Source: Arthrobacter sp. U41
GTDB taxonomy: Bacteria; Actinomycetota; Actinomycetes; Actinomycetales; Micrococcaceae
Assembly: GCF_007679325.1 (NCBI RefSeq)
Contig: NZ_VEGI01000001.1
Location: forward strand, 930,001 to 994,000
DNA: 64,000 bases
Direction of reading: 5' to 3'
Part shown: piece after piece, positions 1-8,593 of the stretch
Position numbering within the stretch: the stretch's first letter is position 1
How the letters are laid out: each line of letters starts with the position of its first letter
Translations under genes and position numbers: made by a program
The notes under the pieces: model-generated
Databases searched by the model: none
Told to the model about the DNA's origin: nothing
What the model saw: only the letters and a program-made list of their open reading frames with translations

Positions 1-691
1 CCACTTCCGGGACGGAGACCACCACCTCAACGGCGCCGGCCGCCCGCAGGGCATCGATGACCAGCTGCCAGGCATCGGTGGCTTCCCTGCCCGGCACGGA
101 GCGCAGGGTGCGGTAGCCGCTGGATGTGGGAATGGTGCCGGCCAGCACCGAGGCGATCTCCGGTTCGTCGATCTGGACCACGATGCGGGCCCCGGGCGCC
201 GCGGCGGCCACGCGGCTGAGGTAGCCGCCGGCACCCGCTGCCAGGGAGGCCGCGAGGTCGCGCCGGGCACCGTGGTCGATCAGGGCACGCTCGCCGTTGT
301 GCAGATGCAGGCCCGCGGCGAGACTGAGCGGGCCCCGGAGCTGGACTTTGATGTCCTGCGCCGGGGTTTCCTCGGCGCCGATCACGTCGGCGAGGATGTT
401 GATGTCGGTGCTCAGTGCCGAGCTTGCCCTCCTGACGTCCTTGCCGGGTCGGTCCACGATCCGCCAGCCGTAGGGCTGGACGTCCACGGAGAGATCCACC
501 AGCAGGGACGCGGTCCGGCCGAGCGCGTCGGATCCGACGCCCCGGTCCGGCAGTTCGGCAAGGAAGGGCAGGTGCGGGCTGCCCAGCTCACCGCGGATGA
601 TGCGCGCGGCCTCCACCGGGTCCTCGCCGGGCCAGGTGCCCAGGGCGGTGGCGGTGACCTGTTCCGACGGCGCTGCCTGAGGTGCGGCCAC
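1..691 (-). CDS. MetE-like (cobalamin-independent methionine synthase family) protein, C-terminus outside window
   Basis: I translated the minus strand from a GTG at 691, two bases after the chorismate mutase stop; the frame stays open for 230 codons to the window edge. The product starts VAAPQAAPSEQVTATALGTW and contains VQLRGPLSLAAGLHLHNGER and IVVQIDEPEIASVLAG. The LGTWPG opening, the GP-S/T segment and the VQIDEPE strand are typical of the UROD/MetE TIM-barrel fold used in methionine synthesis. It resembles the short actinobacterial proteins annotated as B12-independent methionine synthase, which lack the N-terminal half of full MetE. The zinc-ligand region lies beyond the window, so whether it is a true methionine synthase cannot be judged. 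It probably shares a transcript with the upstream chorismate mutase gene. Confidence 0.75.
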   Translation of the reverse strand, partial: MAAPQAAPSEQVTATALGTWPGEDPVEAARIIRGELGSPHLPFLAELPDRGVGSDALGRTASLLVDLSVDVQPYGWRIVDRPGKDVRRASSALSTDINILADVIGAEETPAQDIKVQLRGPLSLAAGLHLHNGERALIDHGARRDLAASLAAGAGGYLSRVAAAAPGARIVVQIDEPEIASVLAGTIPTSSGYRTLRSVPGREATDAWQLVIDALRAAGAVEVVVSVPEV

Positions 692-693
692 GG

Positions 694-1161
694 CTAGGCG
701 GTGGCGGAGACGGTCGGGCCGGCGGGTCCGGCTGCTTCACCGGCGGGCCGGGGGCGCAGGGACTGCGTGGCCTCATGATCGGCCGCCAGAGCCGCCTCGT
801 GGCCTTCGGCAATGGCCTCGTGGTGCCGGATGACCTCGCCGATGATGAAATTCAGGAACTTCTCAGCGAACGCCGGGTCCAGGTGGGCCTCCGCGGCCAG
901 GCGCCGCAGCCGTGCGATCTGGGCCGTCTCCCTGCCCGGGTCTCCGGCGGGAAGCTTGTGCGTCGCCTTCAGGAATCCGACCTTCTGGGTCGCCTTGAAG
1001 CGCTCGGCGAGCAGGTAGACAAGGGTGGCATCGATGTTGTCGATGCTGGAGCGGATCGACAACAGCTCCGCCATCACCGCGGGATCCACCTGACCCGCCA
1101 GCGAACTGGCCTCGGGGTCATAGGAATCGGCTTCAGGATGAGTCTGGTTCTGCTCGGTCAT
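694..1161 (-). CDS. Chorismate mutase, AroQ class
   Basis: A 155-residue cytoplasmic protein. Chorismate mutase converts chorismate to prephenate at the branch point to phenylalanine and tyrosine. Residues about 30-115 form the all-helical AroQ domain: the first helix carries ELLSIRSSIDNIDATLVYLL followed by AERFKATQKVGFLK, with the conserved R-x2-I-D-x-ID-x2-L-x2-L-x2-R/K pattern. A second segment carries the FIIGEVIRHHE helix. The N-terminal 28 residues and the Ala/Pro-rich last 25 are probably disordered. It is a monofunctional short form with no prephenate dehydratase or DAHP synthase domain. The ATG start is the natural one, and the stop lies two bases before the GTG of the MetE-like gene, so the two are likely co-transcribed. 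Confidence 0.85.
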   Translation of the reverse strand: MTEQNQTHPEADSYDPEASSLAGQVDPAVMAELLSIRSSIDNIDATLVYLLAERFKATQKVGFLKATHKLPAGDPGRETAQIARLRRLAAEAHLDPAFAEKFLNFIIGEVIRHHEAIAEGHEAALAADHEATQSLRPRPAGEAAGPAGPTVSATA

Positions 1162-1260
1162 TGACCCAGTCTAGGGGCACCGGCGCTAATCATTTCTGCT
1201 GTTAAGCGCCGTCCGGGGCCCGCCCGGCGAGCCCACCTGTGCATCTTGACTGGGTGCGCA

Positions 1261-1305
1261 AAGGGACATGCCCGCCGTTCGCAGCGAACGGCGGGCATGT
1301 CCCTT
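1261..1305. terminator. 45-bp near-perfect palindrome, likely terminator of the dpp operon
   Basis: The 22-bp arms at 1261-1282 and 1284-1305 are perfect reverse complements around a single base. The hairpin lies 20 bp downstream of the dppDF stop at 1326 (minus strand), where a terminator is expected, and on that strand it is followed by TTTGC. The perfect long arms also fit a dispersed palindromic repeat. Confidence 0.7.
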
Positions 1306-1325
1306 CGGGCAGTCGCCGGAGGGGC

Positions 1326-3029
1326 CTAGCCGTGGAGCACGGCGCGGAATTCCTCCCGGCGCCGGGCCTGTTCGTCCGGATCCGGTACCGGCAGCGAGGC
1401 AATCAGCTTCTTCGTGTACTCGTGCTGCGGGTTGCCCATCACCTGGTGCCCGAGCCCCTGTTCCACCATTTTGCCCTTGTAGAGCACCCCAACCCAGTGC
1501 GACAGGATGTCGACGACGGCGAGGTCGTGGCTGATGAACAGGGCGGCAAAGCCAAATTCAGCCTGAATTTCCTTGAACAGCTCCAGCACCACGGCCTGCA
1601 CCGACACGTCCAGGGCCGACGTCGGCTCGTCGGCGATCAGCAGCTTCGGGTTCAGGATGAGCGCCCGCGCGAGGGAGGCGCGCTGCCGCTGACCGCCGGA
1701 GAGCTCATGCGGGAACCGGTCGGCGTAAGCGGCCGGCAGCTGAACGGCTTCCAGCAGTTCCCGGGTCCGCTGCCGGGCCTGGGCCGGGGTCGGCTTGGTG
1801 TGGATGATCAGGGGCTCGGCAATGCAGTCCCCGATGGTCAGCTGCGGGTTGAAGGACGCGGCCGGGTCCTGGAACACGAACCCGATCTCCTTGCGCAACG
1901 GCTTGAACGTGCGCTCCTTCAGGTTGAGCATTTCGTAGCCCAGGACTTTCAGGCTGCCGCCGGTGGTCCGGTTGAGTCCGGCGATGGCCCGCCCGATCGT
2001 CGTCTTGCCCGAGCCGGACTCCCCCACGAGGCCGAACACCTCCCCCTCGGACAGGGTGAAGTTGACCCCGTCCACGGCTTTGAAGGCGGGGCTTCCCAGC
2101 CGGCCGGGGTACTCGATGGTCAGGTTCCGGGCCTCAACGAGGACTTTGCCGCCCTGGTGCGCCCGTTCGGTCATGCCTTCGGAGGCGGAATTCCGGCCCA
2201 GGTGCGGGACGGCTGCCAAAAGCTTCCTGGTGTAGTCCTGCTTCGGTTCGGCGAACAGCACCCGCGCGGAGGCCTCTTCGACGACGTCGCCCCGGTACAT
2301 CACCACAACACGGTCGGCGAGGTCGGCCACAACACCCATGTTGTGCGTGATGAGCACGATCGAGGTGCCGTACTGGTCCCGGAGGTCCCGCAGGAGTTCG
2401 AGGATTTCTGCCTGCACCGTGACGTCCAGGGCGGTGGTCGGCTCGTCGGCCACAATGAGCCCCGGGTTCAGGGCCAGTGCCGCGGCGATAACCACGCGCT
2501 GTTTCTGCCCGCCGGAGAACTGGTGCGGATAGTAGTTGACCCGGGTTTCCGGGTCCGGGATGCCCACTTTGCGGAGCGCCTCGATAGCGCGGGTCTTGGC
2601 TTCCTTGGCGCTGACCCGCGCACCTCCTCCGTGGCCGGCATGGGAGCGGATGCCTTCGGCGATCTGCCAGCCGACGGTGAAGACCGGATTCAGGGCGGTG
2701 GACGGTTCCTGGAAGACCATGGCCACGTCGCGGCCACGGATCTCCCGGAGCTTCGCCGGGCTGACGCTGATGACATTGCTGCCGTTGATCAGCACCGCGC
2801 CGGAACTGACGGCGGTTTCCGGCAGCAGGCCGAGGATGGTCTTGGCGGTGACGGTCTTCCCGGATCCGGATTCGCCGACGATCGCCACGACCTCGCCGGG
2901 GTTGACCTGCAGGCTGACGTCCTTGACCGCGTACACGTCACCGGCGTCAGTGGCGAAGGTGACCTTGAGGCGGTCGATGTCGAGGACCGGGCCGGCGCCC
3001 GTGCCGGGTTTGTCGATGTTGATGGTCAT
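1326..3029 (-). CDS. Peptide/nickel-type ABC transporter, fused double ATP-binding protein (DppD-DppF)
   Basis: A 567-residue protein with two complete nucleotide-binding domains that would power an oligopeptide or dipeptide importer. The first domain has Walker A GESGSGKT at residues 52-59, signature FSGGQKQR and Walker B LIVADEP. The second has GLVGESGSGKT, signature LSGGQRQR and Walker B LLIADEP, and ends with the family tail HEYTKKLIASLPVPD. In most systems DppD and DppF are separate chains of about 330 residues, so this is a fusion. I chose the ATG at 3029 (MTINIDKPG) because it overlaps the dppC stop in an ATGA and begins just before the first ABC domain. It is the last gene of dppA-dppB-dppC-dppDF. 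Confidence 0.9.
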   Translation of the reverse strand: MTINIDKPGTGAGPVLDIDRLKVTFATDAGDVYAVKDVSLQVNPGEVVAIVGESGSGKTVTAKTILGLLPETAVSSGAVLINGSNVISVSPAKLREIRGRDVAMVFQEPSTALNPVFTVGWQIAEGIRSHAGHGGGARVSAKEAKTRAIEALRKVGIPDPETRVNYYPHQFSGGQKQRVVIAAALALNPGLIVADEPTTALDVTVQAEILELLRDLRDQYGTSIVLITHNMGVVADLADRVVVMYRGDVVEEASARVLFAEPKQDYTRKLLAAVPHLGRNSASEGMTERAHQGGKVLVEARNLTIEYPGRLGSPAFKAVDGVNFTLSEGEVFGLVGESGSGKTTIGRAIAGLNRTTGGSLKVLGYEMLNLKERTFKPLRKEIGFVFQDPAASFNPQLTIGDCIAEPLIIHTKPTPAQARQRTRELLEAVQLPAAYADRFPHELSGGQRQRASLARALILNPKLLIADEPTSALDVSVQAVVLELFKEIQAEFGFAALFISHDLAVVDILSHWVGVLYKGKMVEQGLGHQVMGNPQHEYTKKLIASLPVPDPDEQARRREEFRAVLHG

Positions 3030-4051
3030 GAACTTCTCACTTCTGCGTCGAGTGCCGCCTGGGCGCCGGTGGTGGAATCCGGGCCGCTCTTGCCGGAGAC
3101 AGCCTTCTTGCGGCCCCGCAGGCGGGGATCGTTGAGGTCGTTGATGCTCTCGCCGACCAGGGTCAGGCCGAGGACGGTGAGCACAATGGCAAGGCCCGGG
3201 AACACACCCGTCCACCAGATACCGGACGTGGTGTCCGCGAGGGCCTTGTTGAGGTCGAAGCCCCACTCCGCGGCCGACGTCGGCTCAATGCCGAAGCCCA
3301 GGAAACCCAGGCCGGCGAGGGTGAGGATGGCCTCGGAGGCGTTGAGGGTGAAGATCAGGGGCAGGGTGCGGGTGGCGTTCTTGAAGACGTGGAGGCGCAT
3401 GATGCGGATGTTGGAGGCGCCCACCACCTTCGCCGACTCCACGAACGGTTCCGCCTTGAGCCGGATGGTCTCGGCCCGAATGACGCGGAAGTACTGCGGG
3501 ATGAAGACCACCGTGATGGAAATCGCCGCCGCAAGGATGCCGCCCCAAAGGCTGGAACGGCCGCCGCTGATGGCGATCGCCATAACGATGGCCACGAGCA
3601 GGGGCGGGAAGGCGTAGATGGCGTCCGCGATCACCACGAGGGTCCGATCCAGCCAGCCGCCGATGTAGCCGCTGACCAGGCCGAGGATCACGCCGATGAA
3701 GATCGACATGACCACGGCCACGATAATCACGAGGACGGCCGTCTGGGCCCCCCACACGACCCGGGAGAAGACGTCGTAGCTGCCGACCGTGGTGCCCCAG
3801 AGGTGTTTCCCGCCCGGTGCCTGCTGCGACGGGAAGTTGCCGTCGGCATCGGAAATCTGGGAGAAGCCGAAGGGCGCGATCAGCGGCGCGAAGATCGCCG
3901 TCAGCAGGAAGAGCGCGGTGAGGACGAGCCCTCCCACGAGCATGGCCCGCTGCAGTCCGACGCTCTTGTTGAAGTGCGAGATGACGGGCAGGCGCCGGAA
4001 CCAGGGTCCCCGGGGGTCCTTGGCGGGTTCAATTACGGCAGTGGTGCTCAT
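3026..4051 (-). CDS. Peptide ABC transporter permease, DppC family
   Basis: A 341-residue inner-membrane permease. The N-terminal cytoplasmic stretch with HFNKSVGLQRAMLVGG leads into the first membrane helix (LTALFLLTAIFAPLIAPFGF), as in the OppC N-terminal domain. A periplasmic loop with HLWGTTVGSYDVFSRVVWG (the usual HPLGTDxxGRD region) precedes further helices and a binding-protein-dependent transport domain. The EAA loop is seen around FVESAKVVGASNIRIMRLHV. It pairs with the DppB-type permease encoded immediately upstream, whose stop lies one base before this ATG. The 3' end overlaps the ATPase start by four bases, suggesting translational coupling. Confidence 0.9.
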   Translation of the reverse strand: MSTTAVIEPAKDPRGPWFRRLPVISHFNKSVGLQRAMLVGGLVLTALFLLTAIFAPLIAPFGFSQISDADGNFPSQQAPGGKHLWGTTVGSYDVFSRVVWGAQTAVLVIIVAVVMSIFIGVILGLVSGYIGGWLDRTLVVIADAIYAFPPLLVAIVMAIAISGGRSSLWGGILAAAISITVVFIPQYFRVIRAETIRLKAEPFVESAKVVGASNIRIMRLHVFKNATRTLPLIFTLNASEAILTLAGLGFLGFGIEPTSAAEWGFDLNKALADTTSGIWWTGVFPGLAIVLTVLGLTLVGESINDLNDPRLRGRKKAVSGKSGPDSTTGAQAALDAEVRSS

Positions 4052-4052
4052 A

Positions 4053-5144
4053 TCAGTACCTCACGCGGGGGTCGATCAGCGCGGCGACAATGTCCACGAA
4101 GAAGTTGGTCACGGCCACGATCACGGCAAGGAGGACCACAATGCCCTGGACAGCCACGAAGTCGCGGGCTGTCAGGTAGGTCGCGAGCTGGAAGCCCAGG
4201 CCCTTCCATTCGAACGTTGTCTCGGTCAGCACCGCGCCGCCCAGCAGGACGGCGATCTGGAGTCCCATCACGGTGATGATGGGAATGAGGGCCGGTTTGT
4301 AGGCGTGCTTGGTCAGGAGGCGGTATTCGCTGACACCGCGGGAGCGGCCGGCCTCGACGTAGTCCTTGCCGAGCGTGCCGATCACGTTGGTCCGGACCAG
4401 GCGCAGGAAGATGCCGGCGGTCAGCAGGCCGAGGGCGAGGGCAGGCAGGACGGCGTGCGCCATGACGTCGGCCAGGGCGGCCATGTTGCCGCTGCGGATG
4501 GAGTCCAGCCAGTAAATGCCCGTGGGGGCCTCCAGCGAGGTCAGGGCGAGCTCGGTGGCGGGCGTCGCGCGTCCGGCGACCGGGAGCCAGCCGAGCCAGA
4601 CCGAGAACGTCAGCTTGAAGAGCAGGCCCGAGAAGAAGACCGGTGTGGCGTAGCAGAGGATCGCGAAGACGCGCAGCCCGGCGTCCGGACCCTTGTCGCG
4701 CCGGTGCGCGGCGATCAGTCCGAGCGGGATGCCCACAATCAGGGCGACCAGCAGGGCGTTGATGGTCAGTTCCAGGGTGGCTGCGCCGTACGTGGCGAGC
4801 ATCTCCGCAACCGGGCGGTTGTCGGAAAGGGTGGTGCCGAAGTTGCCGGTAAAGAGCTGGGCCAGGTACTCGAAGTACTGGACAAAAATGGGCCGGTCGT
4901 AGCCGGCGGCGGTGATTCTCTCCGCGAGCTGTTCCGGCGGGAGCCTGCCGCCCAGGGCAGCGGTAATCGGGTCGCCGGTGGTGCGCATCAGGAAGAACAC
5001 CATGGTGACCAGGATGAGGATGGTCGGGAAGATCAGGAAGAACCGGATGAAGATGTATCGGCCCAGTCCCCCGCCGGTCGATTTTTTCTTCATCGGCAGG
5101 AGGCCTTCGCCGTCGGTTGGCGGCGCCTCGATAAGTGTTGTCAT
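4053..5144 (-). CDS. Peptide ABC transporter permease, DppB family
   Basis: A 363-residue membrane protein. After a cytoplasmic tail (MTTLIEAPPTDGEG and a KKKS stretch) the first helix RFFLIFPTILILVTMVFFLM is followed by a large extracytoplasmic loop and the permease core. The EAA motif appears as DYVEAGRSRGVSEYRLLTKH, and the C-terminus ends DIVAALIDPRVRY, the classic DppB/OppB ending. It should form the translocation pore with DppC. The gene follows dppA after a 130-bp gap that holds a strong hairpin, and is preceded by AGG a few bases before the ATG. Confidence 0.9.
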   Translation of the reverse strand: MTTLIEAPPTDGEGLLPMKKKSTGGGLGRYIFIRFFLIFPTILILVTMVFFLMRTTGDPITAALGGRLPPEQLAERITAAGYDRPIFVQYFEYLAQLFTGNFGTTLSDNRPVAEMLATYGAATLELTINALLVALIVGIPLGLIAAHRRDKGPDAGLRVFAILCYATPVFFSGLLFKLTFSVWLGWLPVAGRATPATELALTSLEAPTGIYWLDSIRSGNMAALADVMAHAVLPALALGLLTAGIFLRLVRTNVIGTLGKDYVEAGRSRGVSEYRLLTKHAYKPALIPIITVMGLQIAVLLGGAVLTETTFEWKGLGFQLATYLTARDFVAVQGIVVLLAVIVAVTNFFVDIVAALIDPRVRY

Positions 5145-5211
5145 TGGTACCTAAATGTGTGTTTCCGGGAGCTTCGTGGGCTGCGGAATCGGTTGTCCTG
5201 TATCAGCACCA

Positions 5212-5242
5212 GAGGCGGGACGCCGTGTGGGCGCCCCGCCTC
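5212..5242 (-). terminator. Intercistronic hairpin between dppA and dppB
   Basis: A 13-bp stem with one mismatch (GAGGCGGG arm at the left, CCCCGCCTC arm at the right) and a 5-base loop, 33 bp after the dppA stop. Such hairpins often let the binding-protein gene be expressed above the permease genes, by partial termination or by blocking 3' decay. Confidence 0.6.
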
Positions 5243-5274
5243 GTTGGCTGGTCAGAACCGGATGGGGAATGGAC

Positions 5275-6909
5275 CTACTTGGAGATAACACCCAGGCGGG
5301 TCTTGAAGGAAGCATCCAGGGTCTGGTCTACGCCCTTGACGTCCTTGCCGGCGACCATCAGCTGGGCGCCCTGCAGCAGCGGCAACGTGGAGAGGTCCTT
5401 GGCGACGGCGGTCTGGGCCTCGCCGATGACCTTTTCACGCTCGGCCTTGTCGACCGTGGTCAGCTGCTTGCTGATCAGGTCGGTGACGGCCGGGTTTTCG
5501 TAGTGGTTCTTCAGGAAGTTGCCGGGGACGAAGAACGGCGTGAGGTAGTTGTCGGCGTCGGAGTAATCCGGGAACCAGCCGAGCTGGTACACCGGGTAGG
5601 CATCGGCCGTCCGGTCCTTGGAGTACGTGACCCACTCGGTGGACTGCAGGTCGACCTTGAACAGGCCCGTCTTCTCCAGCTGTTCCTTGACCATGGCGTA
5701 CTCGTCGCCCGAAGACTTGCCGTAGTGGTCCGGGTTGTACTGGAGCTTGATGGTGACCGGAGCGGTGACGCCCGCGTCAGCGAAGACCTGCTTGGCCTTG
5801 TCGAGGCTGGGCTTGCCGCTTCCGTCGCCGTACATTTCCTTGAGCGGCTGGATGGCGCCGACGAAGCCGTCAGGCACGACGGAGTAGGCCGGCACGTAGG
5901 TGTCCTTGTAGACCTGGCTGGCGATCGCGTCACGGTCGATGACGTGCGCCATGGCCTGCCGGACGGCAAGGGCCTTCTTGGGATCGGCGTCGGCGCTCTT
6001 GGCGCCAAACGGCATGGTGTCGAAGTTGAACACGATGTAGCGCAGCTCGCCGCCCGGGCCCTTGTGGACCTTGACGTTGGAGTCCTTTTCGAGGTCCGCG
6101 GCGTCGGTCGCCGTCAGGCTGCGGCCGGCAACGTCAATGTTGCCCTGCTGGACGTCCAGCTTGAGGTTGTTCGAATCGGCGTAGTACTTGATTGTGGCGC
6201 CGCCGTTGGCGGGCTTTCCGAGGAGGCCCTGGTAGTCCGGGTTGACCTTGAGGCCGACGAGCTCGTTCTTCTTGTAGCTCTCGATCGTGTAAGGACCTGC
6301 GAAGGGCTTGCCCTTGACGATTTCGTCGTCGGTCATCAGCTTGTCCGCCGGGAAGACCTCTTCGTCGATGATCGGCCCTGCGTTGGCTGCGAGGACACCC
6401 GGGAAGACCTGGTCGTTACCGGCCTTGAGCTTGAAGACCACCGTGGTGTCGTCCTTGACGGTGACCGAGTCGAGGTTGCCCAGCAGGGAGGCCGGGCCGT
6501 TGTCATCCGCGATGCTGACGACGCGGTCGATCGAGAACTTCACGTCGGAGGACGTCAGTGCGTGGCCGTTGGCGAACTTCAGGCCGGGCTTGAGCTTGAC
6601 GGTGTATTCGGTGGGGCTTGTGAAGGAGGCCGACTCGGCAATGTCCGGAGTGGAGTCAGCAGTGCCCGGCTTGGCGTTAAGCAGGAACGGATAGATCTGG
6701 TTCATCACCATAAAAGAACCGGCGTCGTACGAGCCGGCCGGGTCGAGGGTAACAACCTTGTCGGTGGTGCCGTACGTAATGGTGCCTCCGCCGGCCGCGC
6801 TGCCGGTCGCCGTTCCGCCGCCGGAGGGGCCGGTGCAGGCGGTCAGTGCGAAGGCGGATACCCCGGCGAGCGCGATGGCGCTCTGCAGGGCCTTTTTGTT
6901 CATTGCCAT
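5275..6909 (-). CDS. Peptide ABC transporter substrate-binding lipoprotein, DppA/OppA family
   Basis: A 544-residue solute-binding protein (SBP family 5) that should capture peptides outside the membrane and hand them to DppB/DppC. The start at 6909 (MAMNKKALQ) is favoured because GAAAG sits 7 bases upstream; the ATG at 6903 is a close alternative. The N-terminus is a lipoprotein signal: positive KK, hydrophobic stretch, then lipobox LTAC with Cys25. Family features include PSLDPAG-like VTLDPAGSYD, VKFSIDRVV and the late segment QLGWFPDYSDADNYLTPFF. It is the first gene of the operon, with its own promoter region upstream and a hairpin downstream. The exact substrate cannot be read from the sequence. 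Confidence 0.9.
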   Translation of the reverse strand: MAMNKKALQSAIALAGVSAFALTACTGPSGGGTATGSAAGGGTITYGTTDKVVTLDPAGSYDAGSFMVMNQIYPFLLNAKPGTADSTPDIAESASFTSPTEYTVKLKPGLKFANGHALTSSDVKFSIDRVVSIADDNGPASLLGNLDSVTVKDDTTVVFKLKAGNDQVFPGVLAANAGPIIDEEVFPADKLMTDDEIVKGKPFAGPYTIESYKKNELVGLKVNPDYQGLLGKPANGGATIKYYADSNNLKLDVQQGNIDVAGRSLTATDAADLEKDSNVKVHKGPGGELRYIVFNFDTMPFGAKSADADPKKALAVRQAMAHVIDRDAIASQVYKDTYVPAYSVVPDGFVGAIQPLKEMYGDGSGKPSLDKAKQVFADAGVTAPVTIKLQYNPDHYGKSSGDEYAMVKEQLEKTGLFKVDLQSTEWVTYSKDRTADAYPVYQLGWFPDYSDADNYLTPFFVPGNFLKNHYENPAVTDLISKQLTTVDKAEREKVIGEAQTAVAKDLSTLPLLQGAQLMVAGKDVKGVDQTLDASFKTRLGVISK

Positions 6910-7255
6910 CTGTGAACTTTCTGTTCGATGAGTACTGGTGCTCGCCCGGACGTACTTGGAACGACCCGGAGGGCGGCACGCTGTCCTGATGCCTCGATTC
7001 AACCAGACAACCAATAGGTGAATCGTTACATCTTGTGAGATGAGACACAAAATTTACACGAACCGGCGGAACTCATCATTATCTTCAGGAATCCTGCCCG
7101 AATTTCGGCAGGGTACCCGGACGCCGCCGCACGGCGCCAGGCCCTGTGCGGCCGGCCGCGCGAACCGACGACAGAGGCCGCGCACCAACGGTGCGCGGCC
7201 TCTGTCGACGGGCCATGGGACGGCCTCCGACGGGGGTCGTCCCATACCGGGTGGC
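6910..7255. promoter_or_regulatory. Intergenic region upstream of dppA with a small dyad
   Basis: 346 bp without a gene. It holds the mnmA terminator at 7171-7205 and the dppA control region. TTGTG at 7033-7037 and CACAA at 7046-7050 form a 5-bp inverted repeat with 8 bases between. On the minus strand TTGTGT followed 16 bases later by TAACGA could be a promoter. Both are weak calls based on pattern only. Confidence 0.3.
7171..7205 (-). terminator. Terminator of mnmA
   Basis: A perfect 16-bp stem (7171-7186 with 7190-7205) around a 3-base loop, about 50 bp downstream of the mnmA stop on the minus strand. Confidence 0.75.
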
Positions 7256-8368
7256 CTAGAGCGCGGCCCGCTGCAGCGAACGCGCCGCGTCGATGGTGGC
7301 CTGGCCCAGCACCCGGCTGCCCTGGTACAGCACCACAGTCTGGCCGGGGGCCACACCGCGCAGGGGCTCGGTCAGGGTGACCACAAGGCCACCGGCCTCC
7401 ATATGGGCCGTGGCGGGTACGGGGTCCCCGTGGGCCCGGACCTGGGCATGGCAGTCGAATTCCTCGCCGGTGTGCACCTCGGCGATGGGCAGCCCCGCCC
7501 ACGAGACCTTGATGCCGCGGATCTCGTCGATGGCCAGGAGGGCCTCGGGCCCCACCACCACCTTGTTTTCCTTCGGCCGGATTTCCAGCACAAAGCGCGG
7601 TTTGCCGTCGGCGGCCGGGGTGCCGAGCTTTAACCCGCGGCGCTGGCCGACCGTGAACGCATTGGCCCCGGGGTGCTCGCCGACCTTGGCGCCGGACTCG
7701 TCCACGATGTCGCCGGTGGTCATCTCGATCTTCTCGGCCAGCCACCCGGCGGTGTCGCCGTCGGGGATGAAGCAGATGTCATGGCTGTCCGGCTTGTTGG
7801 CCACGGACAGGCCGCGGCGTTCCGCTTCGGCGCGGACCTCGGCCTTGGACGGCGTGTCCGCGAGCGGGAACATCGAGTGCTTGAGCTGTTCGTGTGTGAG
7901 CACACCCAGCACGTAGCTCTGGTCCTTGGCCCAGTCCGCCGCGCGGTGCAGCTCGGGGTTGCCCTCGGCATCGGTGATGACCTTGGCGTAGTGGCCGGTG
8001 CAGACGGCGTCGAACCCCAGGGCGATCGCCTTCTCCAGCAGCGCGGCGAACTTGATCCGTTCGTTGCAGCGCATGCACGGGTTGGGGGTGCGTCCCGCGG
8101 CGTATTCGTCAATGAAGTCCTGGACCACGTCTTCCTTGAAGCGCTCCGAGAAGTCCCACACGTAGTAGGGAATCCCGAGCACGTCGCAGGCCCGCCAGGC
8201 GTCGCGGGAATCCTCGATGGTGCAGCAGCCTCGGCTGCCGGTGCGCAGGGTGCCGGGCATCCTGGACAGCGCCAGGTGGACTCCGACGACGTCGTGTCCC
8301 GCCTCGACGGCGCGGGCTGCGGCAACGGCGGAATCGACGCCGCCGCTCATGGCTGCAAGAACTCGCAT
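7256..8368 (-). CDS. mnmA: tRNA-specific 2-thiouridylase MnmA
   Basis: A 370-residue cytoplasmic enzyme that adenylates and thiolates U34 of Lys, Glu and Gln tRNAs, using persulfide sulfur from a cysteine desulfurase. The PP-loop SGGVDS is at residues 8-13. The two catalytic cysteines are visible: Cys98 in PNPCMRCN and Cys199 in DSHDICFIP. The C-terminal beta-barrel with FTVGQRRGL follows. The ATG at 8368 is chosen because it places the PP-loop at the normal distance and has AGAAAG just upstream. A cysteine desulfurase gene lies 1.5 kb away on the same strand and is a plausible sulfur donor. The gene is divergent from a ferredoxin reductase-like gene, and their shared upstream region contains an inverted-repeat operator. 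Confidence 0.95.
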   Translation of the reverse strand: MRVLAAMSGGVDSAVAAARAVEAGHDVVGVHLALSRMPGTLRTGSRGCCTIEDSRDAWRACDVLGIPYYVWDFSERFKEDVVQDFIDEYAAGRTPNPCMRCNERIKFAALLEKAIALGFDAVCTGHYAKVITDAEGNPELHRAADWAKDQSYVLGVLTHEQLKHSMFPLADTPSKAEVRAEAERRGLSVANKPDSHDICFIPDGDTAGWLAEKIEMTTGDIVDESGAKVGEHPGANAFTVGQRRGLKLGTPAADGKPRFVLEIRPKENKVVVGPEALLAIDEIRGIKVSWAGLPIAEVHTGEEFDCHAQVRAHGDPVPATAHMEAGGLVVTLTEPLRGVAPGQTVVLYQGSRVLGQATIDAARSLQRAAL

Positions 8369-8506
8369 ACTGACTTTCTCTGGGGTTCGGGGGGCTGTTG
8401 CCGGCCCGGGCGGCTGCTGGACGCAGAAATAGCACAATGCCGGCCGACCCATTCTATCGCCACGCCGAATCCTCACCCAAAAGGCCTTGACGGCCCGCGG
8501 GGGTGA

Positions 8507-8535
8507 TTCTAAAGTCAAAAATAACGGTTTTAGAT
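8507..8535. promoter_or_regulatory. Putative operator, TTCTAAAG-N13-TTTTAGAT
   Basis: Arms at 8507-8514 and 8528-8535 form an inverted repeat with a 13-base spacer in an AT-rich island, 59-87 bp upstream of the flavoprotein GTG and about 140 bp upstream of mnmA. The arm sequence and spacer match the site at 12868-12896 beside the SufR-like regulator gene, which suggests the same protein binds both. Confidence 0.6.
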
Positions 8536-8593
8536 ACTATTCCCGCGACAGGCGGCCCCGGGCGTGCCGGCGGCCGCAGGAATCGAGCACACT

